Positions 1 through 6,583 of a stretch of DNA of 13,232 nucleotides are shown here, in pieces. The notes beneath the pieces were generated by a model that saw only the letters and a list, made by a program, of their open reading frames with translations, searched no databases and had not been told where the DNA came from. Position numbers and translations under genes: made by a program. Each line of letters begins with the position of its first letter. The first letter of the stretch is position 1. This stretch comes from JBFFXF01 sp041569895 (GTDB lineage Bacteria; Planctomycetota; UBA8108; JACQVS01). Location: contig JBFFXF010000206.1 of assembly GCA_041569895.1 (NCBI GenBank), positions 1 through 13,232 on the forward strand, given 5' to 3'.

Positions 1-1687
1 CCTCCTCGCGGGGCGGGTCGATCATCCCGGTGAGACCGACGAAGACGAGCTCGGCCTCGAGGTCGCCCGCCTCCGCGTCCGGACCGGCGTCGCGGTAGGC
101 CAGCGCCAGGACCCGCAGCGCTTCCGCCGCCATGGCGCCGTTCTGCTCGGCGATCTCGGCGCGTCGCTCGGGTGTCAGCGGCACGACCTCGCCGTCGAGC
201 AGCTCCGCGACGCACCGCTCGAGCACCATCTCCGGCGCGCCCTTCGTGAAGACGGTGGCGCCGCCGCCGTCGCTCGCGTCGCCCGAGCGCTCGTCCGTCG
301 ACCCGTGATCTCGCGAGACGATGCTCATCGTCTTGCGCTCGGAGTCGAACGGGAGCTCGACGAGAACATCGCCCGGTCCGGGCTCGATCCCGGTCTTCAT
401 CGCGGCGACGGCGAGCGCCGCCTCCGTCGGATCGCCGATCGCGACCCAGCCCGCGTCGCCGTGCTGCACCGAGGCATGGTTGCAGCGCGCCGCGATGGTC
501 AACGCCCACATGAGATCGGGTCGCGATTGCGGGTCGATCGGCGCGGTCTGCCCGTCGACACCTTCGCCGTCCGTGACCTCGAGGAACTCGCCGGACGGCT
601 CCCACCCGACGCCGGTGACACGATAGAGGGCGCCTCCCGCGAGGAGTCGCGTGACGGTCATCTCGTTTCGCGTCAGCGTGCCGGTCTTGTCCGTGCAGAT
701 CACCGTCACCGAGCCGAGCGTCTCGACACTCGGCAGCTTGCGGATGAGGGCGTGCCGGCGGACCAGTCGCTGCAGACCGAGGGCGAGCGATATCGTCACC
801 ACCGCCGGGAGACCCTCCGGCACGGCGGCGACCGCGAGACTCACCGAGAGCATGAAGACCTCGAGGAGGTCGCCCCCTCGCCACAGCTGGAGCACGAAGA
901 TCACCGCGACGAGCACCAGACAGACGATGATCAGGGTGCGGCCGAGACCCGCGAGCCGGCGCTGGAGCGGAGTCGGCTCCGGGCGCTGCGCCGTCAGAAG
1001 ACCCGCGATGCGACCGAGTTCCGTCTCCGCGCCCGTGGCGGTGACGATCGCGGCGCCGGTGCCCGCGGCGATCTCCGTTCCCGTGAACACCATGTTGCGG
1101 CGGTCGCCGAGCGCGGTTTGCTCCGGGAGCAGCGCGGCGGAGTCCTTGGCGACGGGCGTCGACTCGCCGGTCAGCGACGCTTCCTGAGCCCGGAGCTCGA
1201 ATCCCGTCAGCAGCCGCGCGTCCGCGGGAACCCGGTCACCCGCGTCGAGCTCGATCAGATCTCCGGGCACGAGGTCGCGCGCCGCGATGGTCTCGCGATT
1301 GCCGTCGCGCACGACGCGGGCCGTCGGTGCGGCCAGACGCTCGAGCGCGGCGAGCGCCCGCTCGGCGCGCTCCTCCTGAAAGAAGCCGAGAAGCCCGTTG
1401 AGGATGACGATCGCGAGGATCGCCAGCGCATCGGTCCATTCGCCGAGAGCCGCCGACACGACCGCCGCGGCGAGGAGCAAGAGCACCACCGGCGCCGTGA
1501 ACTGACGCAGGAAGCGCAACCAGATCGACTCCCGCGGAGCGCGGGGCAGCTCGTTCGGCCCGACCTCGGCCGCCCGACGCGACGCCTCCCCCGGCGCGAG
1601 CCCGCGCTCCGGATCGACGGCAAGCGATGCGGCGACATCGGCGGCGGGAACGGCGTGGGGGTGCGTCTGGGAGGCGGGCGGGGTCAT
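1..1687 (-). CDS. P2-type cation-transporting ATPase (calcium-type), 3'-truncated by window edge
   Basis: ATP-driven membrane pump that probably exports Ca2+ or a related cation. The first 562 residues are present. Visible in order: an N-terminal cytoplasmic cation-ATPase segment (about 15-55), helices M1 (about 64-81) and M2 (86-103), the actuator loop TGES at 173-176, M3 (252-268), M4 with PEGLP at 290-294, the phosphorylation motif DKTGTLT with Asp333, and the nucleotide-binding KGAPE with Lys482. The frame leaves the window at GMIDPPR-type sequence, so the TGD and GDGxND motifs and M5-M10 are missing. The M4 sequence AVPEGLPAVVT resembles SERCA/PacL, but the M5, M6 and M8 ligands that would settle the ion are off the edge. 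ATG 1687 is the only usable start: no ATG, GTG or TTG lies between it and an in-frame stop at 1853-1855. No clear Shine-Dalgarno precedes it. It is last in the minus-strand run after uspE, but the 363-nt gap may give it its own promoter. Confidence 0.93.
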   Translation of the reverse strand, partial: MTPPASQTHPHAVPAADVAASLAVDPERGLAPGEASRRAAEVGPNELPRAPRESIWLRFLRQFTAPVVLLLLAAAVVSAALGEWTDALAILAIVILNGLLGFFQEERAERALAALERLAAPTARVVRDGNRETIAARDLVPGDLIELDAGDRVPADARLLTGFELRAQEASLTGESTPVAKDSAALLPEQTALGDRRNMVFTGTEIAAGTGAAIVTATGAETELGRIAGLLTAQRPEPTPLQRRLAGLGRTLIIVCLVLVAVIFVLQLWRGGDLLEVFMLSVSLAVAAVPEGLPAVVTISLALGLQRLVRRHALIRKLPSVETLGSVTVICTDKTGTLTRNEMTVTRLLAGGALYRVTGVGWEPSGEFLEVTDGEGVDGQTAPIDPQSRPDLMWALTIAARCNHASVQHGDAGWVAIGDPTEAALAVAAMKTGIEPGPGDVLVELPFDSERKTMSIVSRDHGSTDERSGDASDGGGATVFTKGAPEMVLERCVAELLDGEVVPLTPERRAEIAEQNGAMAAEALRVLALAYRDAGPDAEAGDLEAELVFVGLTGMIDPPREE

Positions 1688-1771
1688 AGGGGCTGTTTCG
1701 TCGTCGTCCTCGGCCTCGGCCTCGTCGTCATCGGTTCCGGTCCGGTGCCCGAGATCCAGGGCACCGGGTTC

Positions 1772-1848
1772 GATGCCGATTCCGATTCCGAGTCCGAAGA
1801 CCGACTCCGATGACCGACTCCGACCCGACTCCGATTCCGAGACCGAGG
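1772..1848. repeat. Imperfect GANTCC hexamer array upstream of the ATPase gene
   Basis: About twelve tandem units read on the plus strand as GATGCC, GATTCC, GATTCC, GAGTCC, GAAGACC, GACTCC, GATGACC, GACTCC, GACCC, GACTCC, GATTCC, GAGACC. Most are 6 nt, with 5- and 7-nt variants, which points to slippage and drift. It lies within the gap 1688-2050, in the presumed leader of the ATPase gene. No coding function is apparent. A related GATCC-GACTCC-GAC stretch ends the window (13219-13232). Confidence 0.7.
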
Positions 1849-1904
1849 CTGATCACGGTGATCGATCGCCATCCGCCGAGTGCGGCCGTGACGTATCGAC
1901 TCCC

Positions 1905-1932
1905 AATCTGCGTCAATCTGCGTAATCTGCGT
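1905..1932. repeat. Three direct copies of AATCTGCGT
   Basis: AATCTGCGT occurs at 1905-1913, 1915-1923 and 1924-1932; a single C separates the first two copies and the last two abut. The segment is AT-richer than its surroundings and sits in the uspE-ATPase gap. It could be a dispersed intergenic repeat or a cluster of protein-binding sites. The sequence alone does not decide. Confidence 0.7.
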
Positions 1933-1970
1933 TCCCGCCGAGTCTCGCCAGCGGAGTCGAGCGGCTTTTC

Positions 1971-2036
1971 GGGCACGGGAACGGGAACGGGAACGGGCAC
2001 GGGAACGGGGACGGGAACGGGGACGGGGACGGGGAC
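1971..2036 (-). repeat. GTNCCC hexamer array (array 1), 3' of uspE
   Basis: Eleven uninterrupted 6-nt units. Read on the minus strand, in the sense of uspE, they are GTCCCC x3, GTTCCC, GTCCCC, GTTCCC, GTGCCC, GTTCCC x3, GTGCCC. Only the third base varies. The array starts 14 nt after the uspE stop codon. It is not palindromic, so it is not an ordinary hairpin terminator. Arrays of the same family follow the genes ending at 6527 and 13086. Confidence 0.9.
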
Positions 2037-2050
2037 GGGAGGGAACGCGA

Positions 2051-2947
2051 TCACGTGTCGTCGATCATCATCGGCGCGGTGAAGCCCGGCGGCTTGATGG
2101 CCAGGATCGAGCACGACACGCGCTGGAAGACTCCCTCGGCCGTGTTGCCGATGAGGAGCCCCGGGATGCCGGTTCTGCCGATCGTTCCCATGACGACGAG
2201 ATCGATCTCCGTGTCGCCGACGTACGCCTCGATCGCCGCCTGCGCGTTGCCGCGGGGCAGTGCCAGACGGTCGGGCTCCAGCGAGACGTCACACTGCTCG
2301 AGGAGCTGCGTGACGCGCTCGCGCGATGTCTTCTCCAGTCGCGCCGCCTCGTCACGCACCTCCGCGAAGCCGAGGACATTCTCGCCGAACACGCGCCAGG
2401 CGTGAAGCACGTGGAGCTCGGCGGACAGCCGCGCCGCGACAGACGCGGCGTGCTCGATGACGGTCGTCGCGAGCGTCGTCTTCGTCCGGTCGGCCGGCTC
2501 GGGGTCGATCGCGGCGAGGATGCGCCGCACGGCGGCGCGTCCGGGATCGACCAGCCAGATCGGGCACGGGCACTTTCTCAGCAGCCGCATCTCCTCCGCG
2601 GCGTTCTCCCGGTCCCTCGTCTTCAGGACCAGGTCGCTCCTCCGGCGCTCCGCCTCGCGCATCACTTCCAGTGAGAGCTTGCCGCGCTGCAGGGCGACGG
2701 CCGCCTCGACGCCATGCTCCTCCAGAGAGCGCTTGATCTGCTCGAGCGTCAGATGCCACCGTTCCGCGACGAGGCTCTCGAACTTCTCCGGAACCACCCA
2801 CCTCGCGTACGACGGCACGTCCTCGAGGACGTGGGTCAGGGTGATCGCGGTGTCGTCCATCCTGGCCAGTTCGACAGCGACCTCGACCGCGGGCTGCCGA
2901 TCGGCGCTCGAGTCGACGACGACGAGAATCCGCTCGAAGCTCTTCAT
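2051..2947 (-). CDS. uspE: UspE-type universal stress protein, tandem Usp domains
   Basis: A 298-residue cytoplasmic protein with two Usp (alpha/beta, nucleotide-binding-type) domains at about 4-135 and 139-287. Domain 1 lacks the glycine ATP-binding motif and has LLRKCPCPIWLV (122-133), as in E. coli UspE. Domain 2 has the motif G254-x2-G257-x9-G267 followed by Asn-Thr, within GTIGRTG...GNTAE, again UspE-like and ending in AIKPPGF. UspE proteins support stress survival, often under growth arrest or oxygen limitation; no enzymatic role is assigned here. The start ATG 2947 is chosen because GGAGG (2954-2958) lies 6 nt upstream and because ATGA overlaps the TGA stop of the preceding flavoprotein gene, implying translational coupling. 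A longer frame reaching 3016 would overlap that gene without a comparable ribosome site. Confidence 0.92.
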   Translation of the reverse strand: MKSFERILVVVDSSADRQPAVEVAVELARMDDTAITLTHVLEDVPSYARWVVPEKFESLVAERWHLTLEQIKRSLEEHGVEAAVALQRGKLSLEVMREAERRRSDLVLKTRDRENAAEEMRLLRKCPCPIWLVDPGRAAVRRILAAIDPEPADRTKTTLATTVIEHAASVAARLSAELHVLHAWRVFGENVLGFAEVRDEAARLEKTSRERVTQLLEQCDVSLEPDRLALPRGNAQAAIEAYVGDTEIDLVVMGTIGRTGIPGLLIGNTAEGVFQRVSCSILAIKPPGFTAPMMIDDT

Positions 2948-3894
2948 GGCGCGCCTCCAGTATCGTGGAGGTCGGCACCGAGGGAAAGCTCCGGGTGGAG
3001 CTCCTCGAGCCTGCACGTCCCTCGCGGGTCATCGCGCTGGCGGTCCGCGGTCACCAGGTATCGAGCCAGGGCGTCCCGGTCCGCGCGCCGCTGTGTCGCC
3101 ATCCGCCTCGTCAGGACATCGAAGTCCACCGCATGCCCGTCGAACTCCGGCCCATCGACGCACGCGAAGCGCGTCTGCCCTCCGACGGTCACGCGGCACG
3201 CGCCACACATGCCGCCGCCGTCGACCATCAGGGAGCCGAGGTTGACGACCGTCGGGATTCGCGACCCCCGGGTGATGGCCGCCACGGCGCGCATGGTCGT
3301 GATCGGACCGGCGATGACGACGCGATCGACGTCCTCCCCGCCTTCGATCAGTGCCTGGAGGGCGTCCGCCACTCCGCCACGGCGTCCCCGGGAGCCGTCC
3401 TCGGTCACCACGACCAGCTCGTCGGCCGCTTCGCCCATCTCGTGCTCCAGGACGAGGTGCCGCCGGCTGTCGGCTCCGAGGACCGCGAGCACCCGGTTGC
3501 CCGCTTCACGAAGGGCGGCGGCAATCGGGAACGCGCACGCCGCGCCGAGGCCGACGCCGACCACGACGACGGTGCCGTACCGCTCGATGCGGGATGGACA
3601 GCCGAGCGGCCCCGTCACGTCGCGTATCGAGTCTCCGGTCGTCAACAGGTTCATCCCCCTCGCCGCCGCGCCCGTTGTGCGCACGATGACGACCAGCGTC
3701 CCGTACTCCGCGGCGGCCGCGCCGGGAAACCGCGGCGCCGCCACGATCGGAAGCGGCACGGGATCGGCGCCCTCGTGGATCCGGATGACGACGTACTGTC
3801 CCGGGTAACACGAGCGTGCTGTGAGCGGCGCCAGCACGCAGAGCCGCTTGATGCCCGGCAGCAGGAAATCGGCGTCGAGTATCGTGTACGTCAC
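2944..3894 (-). CDS. SudB/NfnA-type FAD and [2Fe-2S] oxidoreductase subunit
   Basis: A 316-residue flavoprotein of the sulfide dehydrogenase beta / NADH-dependent ferredoxin-NADP reductase alpha (NfnA) family. An N-terminal ferredoxin-reductase-like FAD domain (about 1-100, with CYPGQYVV at 29-36 and the PLPI flavin loop at 47-50) is followed by an NAD(P)-binding domain (about 107-220, glycine-rich VVGVGLG at 111-117, TEDGSRGRRG at 164-173). The C-terminal cluster motif has D225, C230, C233 and C245 in VDGGGMCGAC and FACVDGPEFDGH, the family signature. It starts with GTG at 3894, supported by AGGAG at 3903-3907, 8 nt upstream. It lies 22 nt downstream of the ybaK-type gene and overlaps uspE by 4 nt. 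The usual partner, a GltD-like SudA/NfnB flavoprotein, is not in this window, so whether it does sulfide, NADPH/ferredoxin or other electron transfer is open. Confidence 0.88.
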   Translation of the reverse strand: MTYTILDADFLLPGIKRLCVLAPLTARSCYPGQYVVIRIHEGADPVPLPIVAAPRFPGAAAAEYGTLVVIVRTTGAAARGMNLLTTGDSIRDVTGPLGCPSRIERYGTVVVVGVGLGAACAFPIAAALREAGNRVLAVLGADSRRHLVLEHEMGEAADELVVVTEDGSRGRRGGVADALQALIEGGEDVDRVVIAGPITTMRAVAAITRGSRIPTVVNLGSLMVDGGGMCGACRVTVGGQTRFACVDGPEFDGHAVDFDVLTRRMATQRRADRDALARYLVTADRQRDDPRGTCRLEELHPELSLGADLHDTGGAP

Positions 3895-3916
3895 GGTCCG
3901 TGCTCCTGTGCCGGCG

Positions 3917-4420
3917 TCACATCGTCGAGGGATGGCTGATGTCCGCGACGGTGCCCTCGGTGGCCTTGAGGAAGTCCTTGCCGGAGAGTGTGATCGTGTG
4001 CTCGTGGCTGCACGCGTTGAAGGTGACCGACGGAGCGGTGGCGATGTCGTCGTCGATGTAGACGTCGAGCGGCTCGTCGCCGACGGCGGAGGGCTGCATG
4101 TACAGCTTTCCGAACGGGGGCATCGCGCCGACGTCGCAGTCCGGGAAAAGGTCCGCGAACTCCTCCTCGGTGGCGAGCTCCAGCTTTCCCTGGCCGTGCA
4201 GGGCCTCGAGCTTCTCGAGGTCGACGCGCAGGTGCGCGGGCACGATCGCCAGCAGCATCCGCGGCCCCGCCCTGACGACGACGGTCTTGGCGACGAGCTT
4301 GCCGCTGATGTGCTCGGCCTCCGCGGTCTCCTGGGCCGTCGCCGTCTTGCGATGCCGGTCGATCCTGAAGAGGATGTCCCTCGCGTTGAGGTACTGAATC
4401 ACCTGGGTTGCGTCATACAT
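3917..4420 (-). CDS. YbaK/EbsC (prolyl-tRNA synthetase-associated) domain protein
   Basis: A 167-residue single-domain protein of the YbaK/ProX/EbsC superfamily. Members hydrolyse wrongly charged tRNAs such as Cys- or Ala-tRNA(Pro). Visible family features are the lysine strand LVAKTVVV (Lys45 at the usual catalytic-site position) and the loop CDVGAMPPFG (95-104), matching the conserved G-x2-P-x-G region, then VYIDDDI and an alternating beta C-terminus. The exact tRNA substrate cannot be read from sequence, and some stand-alone homologues are uncharacterised. ATG 4420 is chosen for the AAGGAGG at 4432-4426, 5 nt upstream, and because the homology begins at once; a frame reaching 4606 adds a non-homologous arginine-rich stretch. 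It is the first gene of the minus-strand run and shares its upstream region with the divergent PAS kinase. Confidence 0.86.
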   Translation of the reverse strand: MYDATQVIQYLNARDILFRIDRHRKTATAQETAEAEHISGKLVAKTVVVRAGPRMLLAIVPAHLRVDLEKLEALHGQGKLELATEEEFADLFPDCDVGAMPPFGKLYMQPSAVGDEPLDVYIDDDIATAPSVTFNACSHEHTITLSGKDFLKATEGTVADISHPSTM

Positions 4421-4426
4421 GACCAC

Positions 4427-4472
4427 CTCCTTGCTCCGAGCGCCGGGGTCCGGGAGACTGCGGAGCAAAGAG
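4427..4472 (-). promoter_or_regulatory. Leader hairpin that would bury the ybaK-type Shine-Dalgarno site
   Basis: On the minus strand CTCTTTGCTCCG (4472-4461) can pair with CGGAGCAAGGAG (4438-4427): 12 bp with one U-G wobble and a 22-nt loop. The inner 8 bp are a perfect inverted repeat in DNA. The 3' arm contains most of the AAGGAGG ribosome site (4432-4426), so folding would block initiation at ATG 4420. It could instead be a dyad operator. The transcription start is unknown; the hairpin forms only if the start lies upstream of 4472. Confidence 0.5.
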
Positions 4473-4592
4473 CGTACCGCCCGACAGGGGACGGCGGACG
4501 CGAGCGCGAGCAGCGAATGGCGGAGGACATCGGACCGGATGCGGAGAATTGCGCGACGGCGAGGAAGATTCCCGGGTGGCGGCCGGAGTCGA

Positions 4593-4622
4593 TTGACAGC
4601 GTGCATCCCCGTCTGGTCTCAT
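4593..4622 (+). promoter_or_regulatory. Candidate sigma-70-type promoter for the PAS kinase
   Basis: A perfect -35 TTGACA (4593-4598) is followed after 18 nt by TCTCAT (4617-4622), which matches 4 of 6 bases of the -10 consensus. Transcription would start near 4629, giving a leader of about 15 nt before ATG 4644. No strong Shine-Dalgarno is seen in that leader. The rest of the divergent region 4473-4592 shows no convincing minus-strand promoter. Confidence 0.42.
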
Positions 4623-4643
4623 CGCCCGTGAACGAGCCGACGC

Positions 4644-6527
4644 ATGCCCGACGCGAACACCTTCTCGAACGAGGCCACTGCCAGGGACTACCTCCAGAAG
4701 ATGGTGGCGATCGTCGATGGCGCAGTTGACGCCATCGTCACCATCGACGAGGAGGGCACCATCCTGATCGCGAACCCCGCGTGCGAGAGCCTCTTCGGTC
4801 ACGCTCCCGCCGACCTCGTCGGCAAGGACGTCGGCATTCTGATGCCGCCGCCGGATCGGGAGAAGCACGCCTCGTACGTCGCCAACTACCTGCGCACCGG
4901 CGAGAAGAAGATCATCGGCATCGGCCGGGAGGTCGAGGCGCTCCGCAAGGACGGCACCACCGTGTGCGTCCACCTCGCCGTCAGCGAGATGCTGGTCGAG
5001 GGACGACGGCTGTTCACGGGCTTCTTCCGTGACCTCTCGGACCAGAAGCGCATCGAGCGCGCGCTCCGCGAGCGCGAGGCGAAGATCATGTCGATCCTCG
5101 ACACGGCGGTCGATGCGATCATCACCATCGACGAGCGGGGGCTCATCGAGTCCGTCAACCCCGCGTGCGAACGCCTGTTCGGCTACCCGGCGGAGGAGAT
5201 CGTCGGCGAAAACGTCAAGGTCCTCATGCCACCGCCCTTTCGAGCCGAGCACGACGGGTACGTCCGGAACTACCTCTCGACGGGGGCCAAGAAGATCATC
5301 GGCATCGGCCGCGAGGTGGTCGGGCGGAGAAGGGACGGCTCGACGTTCCCCATGCACCTCGCGGTGAGCGAGGTGCAGCTCGGCGCGCGCACGTACTTCA
5401 CGGGCATCGTCCGCGACATCACAGATCGCGTCCGGGCCGAGCGGGAGCTCGAACAGGAGCGCGATCGCGCGCGGAACTACCTCGACATCGCGGCCGTGAT
5501 CATGCTGGCTCTCGATGCCGACGGCACGGTCACCATGGTCAACCGCAGGGGCTGCGAGCTGCTCGGTCGCGCCGAGGACGAGATCGTCGGTCGCGACTGG
5601 TTCGCCAACTTCATCCCGGAACGCATGCGCGACGAGGTGCGGGACGTTTTCGAGCGGGTGAAACGGGGCGAGCGAGAGGGGCTGGAGACCTACGAGAACC
5701 CGATCCTCGCGAGGGGCGGCCACGAGGTGCTCGTCGAGTGGCACAACACGTGGCTCCGCGATGAGGACGGCGAGGTGCTGGGCACGCTGAGCTCCGGAAC
5801 GGATGTCACGGAACGCCAGCGGCTGGTGCGGAGGCTGATCGAGCAGGAGTCGCTCGCCAAGCTCGGCGAGATGTCGACGGTGGTCGCGCACGAGGTCAAG
5901 AACCCGCTGGCCGGCATCCTCGGCGCGACGCGGCTGCTGAAGCAGCGGCTCGAGGAAGGAAGCATCGAGCGCGAGATCTGCGACGAGATGATCACGCGAA
6001 CGAAGGCGCTCAATGACAGCGTCACCGACATCCTCGCGTTCGCACGGCCAAAGAAACCGGCGCTGCAGCGGGTGCCGTCACGCGCACTCCTCGAGGACGT
6101 GATCTCGCTCGTCGCCCAGGATCCGGTCTTCGAGCACGTCGACATCCGTCTCGAGGGCGAGGACTCCCAGATCAACTGCGACGTCGAGATCCTCAAGCCC
6201 GCCGTGCTCAACATCCTCGTCAACGCCGCGCAGGCGATGGAGGGGCGCGGGACGATCATGGTGACGATCGGACGCGAGGACTGCGATAGTGCCGATGCCT
6301 GCTGCAGAGTGAGCATCCGGGACTCGGGGCCCGGCATCCCCGCGGACACCCTTGCACGCGTCTTCGAGCCCTTCTTCACCACCAAGGCGAAGGGGACCGG
6401 GCTCGGACTGTCGATCGCGCGGCGGGCCTTCGAGCTCCACGGCGGCGACCTGTCGATCGAGTCCCCGTCCGGAGGCGGCACCGGAGGCGGCACCCTCGTC
6501 GTGCTGCGCGTCCCGCTCGCCACCTGA
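4644..6527 (+). CDS. PAS-PAS-PAS sensor histidine kinase with two FixL-like haem PAS domains
   Basis: A 627-residue kinase with no membrane segment, so probably cytoplasmic. PAS1 (about 16-135) and PAS2 (about 145-263) are FixL-like: each has LMPPP, a His at the proximal haem-ligand position (H75, H203), then KKIIGIGR with the Arg matching the oxygen-signalling Arg220 of Bradyrhizobium FixL (R95, R223). PAS3 (about 275-392) lacks this signature. A coiled linker leads to HisKA with the H-box AHEVKNP (phosphoacceptor H416). The ATPase domain has an N-box (N527), DSGPGIP (560-566), FEPFFTT (574-580) and GTGLGLSIA (584-592). Predicted role: oxygen or redox sensing, then phosphotransfer to a response regulator that is not in the window. 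ATG 4644 is the first start after an in-frame stop at 4629-4631. It is divergent from the stress operon. Haem binding is inferred, not shown. Confidence 0.93.
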   Translation: MPDANTFSNEATARDYLQKMVAIVDGAVDAIVTIDEEGTILIANPACESLFGHAPADLVGKDVGILMPPPDREKHASYVANYLRTGEKKIIGIGREVEALRKDGTTVCVHLAVSEMLVEGRRLFTGFFRDLSDQKRIERALREREAKIMSILDTAVDAIITIDERGLIESVNPACERLFGYPAEEIVGENVKVLMPPPFRAEHDGYVRNYLSTGAKKIIGIGREVVGRRRDGSTFPMHLAVSEVQLGARTYFTGIVRDITDRVRAERELEQERDRARNYLDIAAVIMLALDADGTVTMVNRRGCELLGRAEDEIVGRDWFANFIPERMRDEVRDVFERVKRGEREGLETYENPILARGGHEVLVEWHNTWLRDEDGEVLGTLSSGTDVTERQRLVRRLIEQESLAKLGEMSTVVAHEVKNPLAGILGATRLLKQRLEEGSIEREICDEMITRTKALNDSVTDILAFARPKKPALQRVPSRALLEDVISLVAQDPVFEHVDIRLEGEDSQINCDVEILKPAVLNILVNAAQAMEGRGTIMVTIGREDCDSADACCRVSIRDSGPGIPADTLARVFEPFFTTKAKGTGLGLSIARRAFELHGGDLSIESPSGGGTGGGTLVVLRVPLAT

Positions 6528-6539
6528 GCCGTCCGGCCC

Positions 6540-6579
6540 GTCCGTACCCGTACCCGTACCCGTTCCCGTTCCCGTGCCT
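6540..6579 (+). repeat. GTNCCC hexamer array (array 2) between convergent genes
   Basis: After a partial GTCC the units are GTACCC x3, GTTCCC x2 and GTGCCT, starting 12 nt after the PAS kinase stop and ending 4 nt before the ZIP gene stop (6584). The 56-nt convergent gap is almost entirely this array. Its polarity matches the plus-strand gene. No stem-loop terminator is visible, so if termination happens here it does not use a simple hairpin. Confidence 0.88.
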
Positions 6580-6583
6580 CCAC

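Noticed and set aside
305..1813. Long plus-strand open frame (502 codons)
   Set aside because: It is antisense to the P-type ATPase, whose minus-strand motifs are unmistakable, and its product is an Arg/Asp/Glu-rich low-complexity sequence typical of GC-rich shadow frames.
1851..1863. Palindrome GATCAC-G-GTGATC as an operator
   Set aside because: A 6-bp-arm palindrome is expected a few times by chance in 13 kb, and nothing else supports a role.
1971..2036. CRISPR-like array
   Set aside because: Units are 6 nt and contiguous with no spacers, and no cas genes are near.
1728..2114. Frame encoding a Val-Pro repeat through array 1
   Set aside because: The Val-Pro run is a trivial translation of GTNCCC hexamers, and the frame overlaps the end of uspE.
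4413..5891. Minus-strand open frame of 492 codons opposite the PAS kinase
   Set aside because: Antisense shadow of the tandem PAS domains. Its internal repeats simply mirror PAS1/PAS2.
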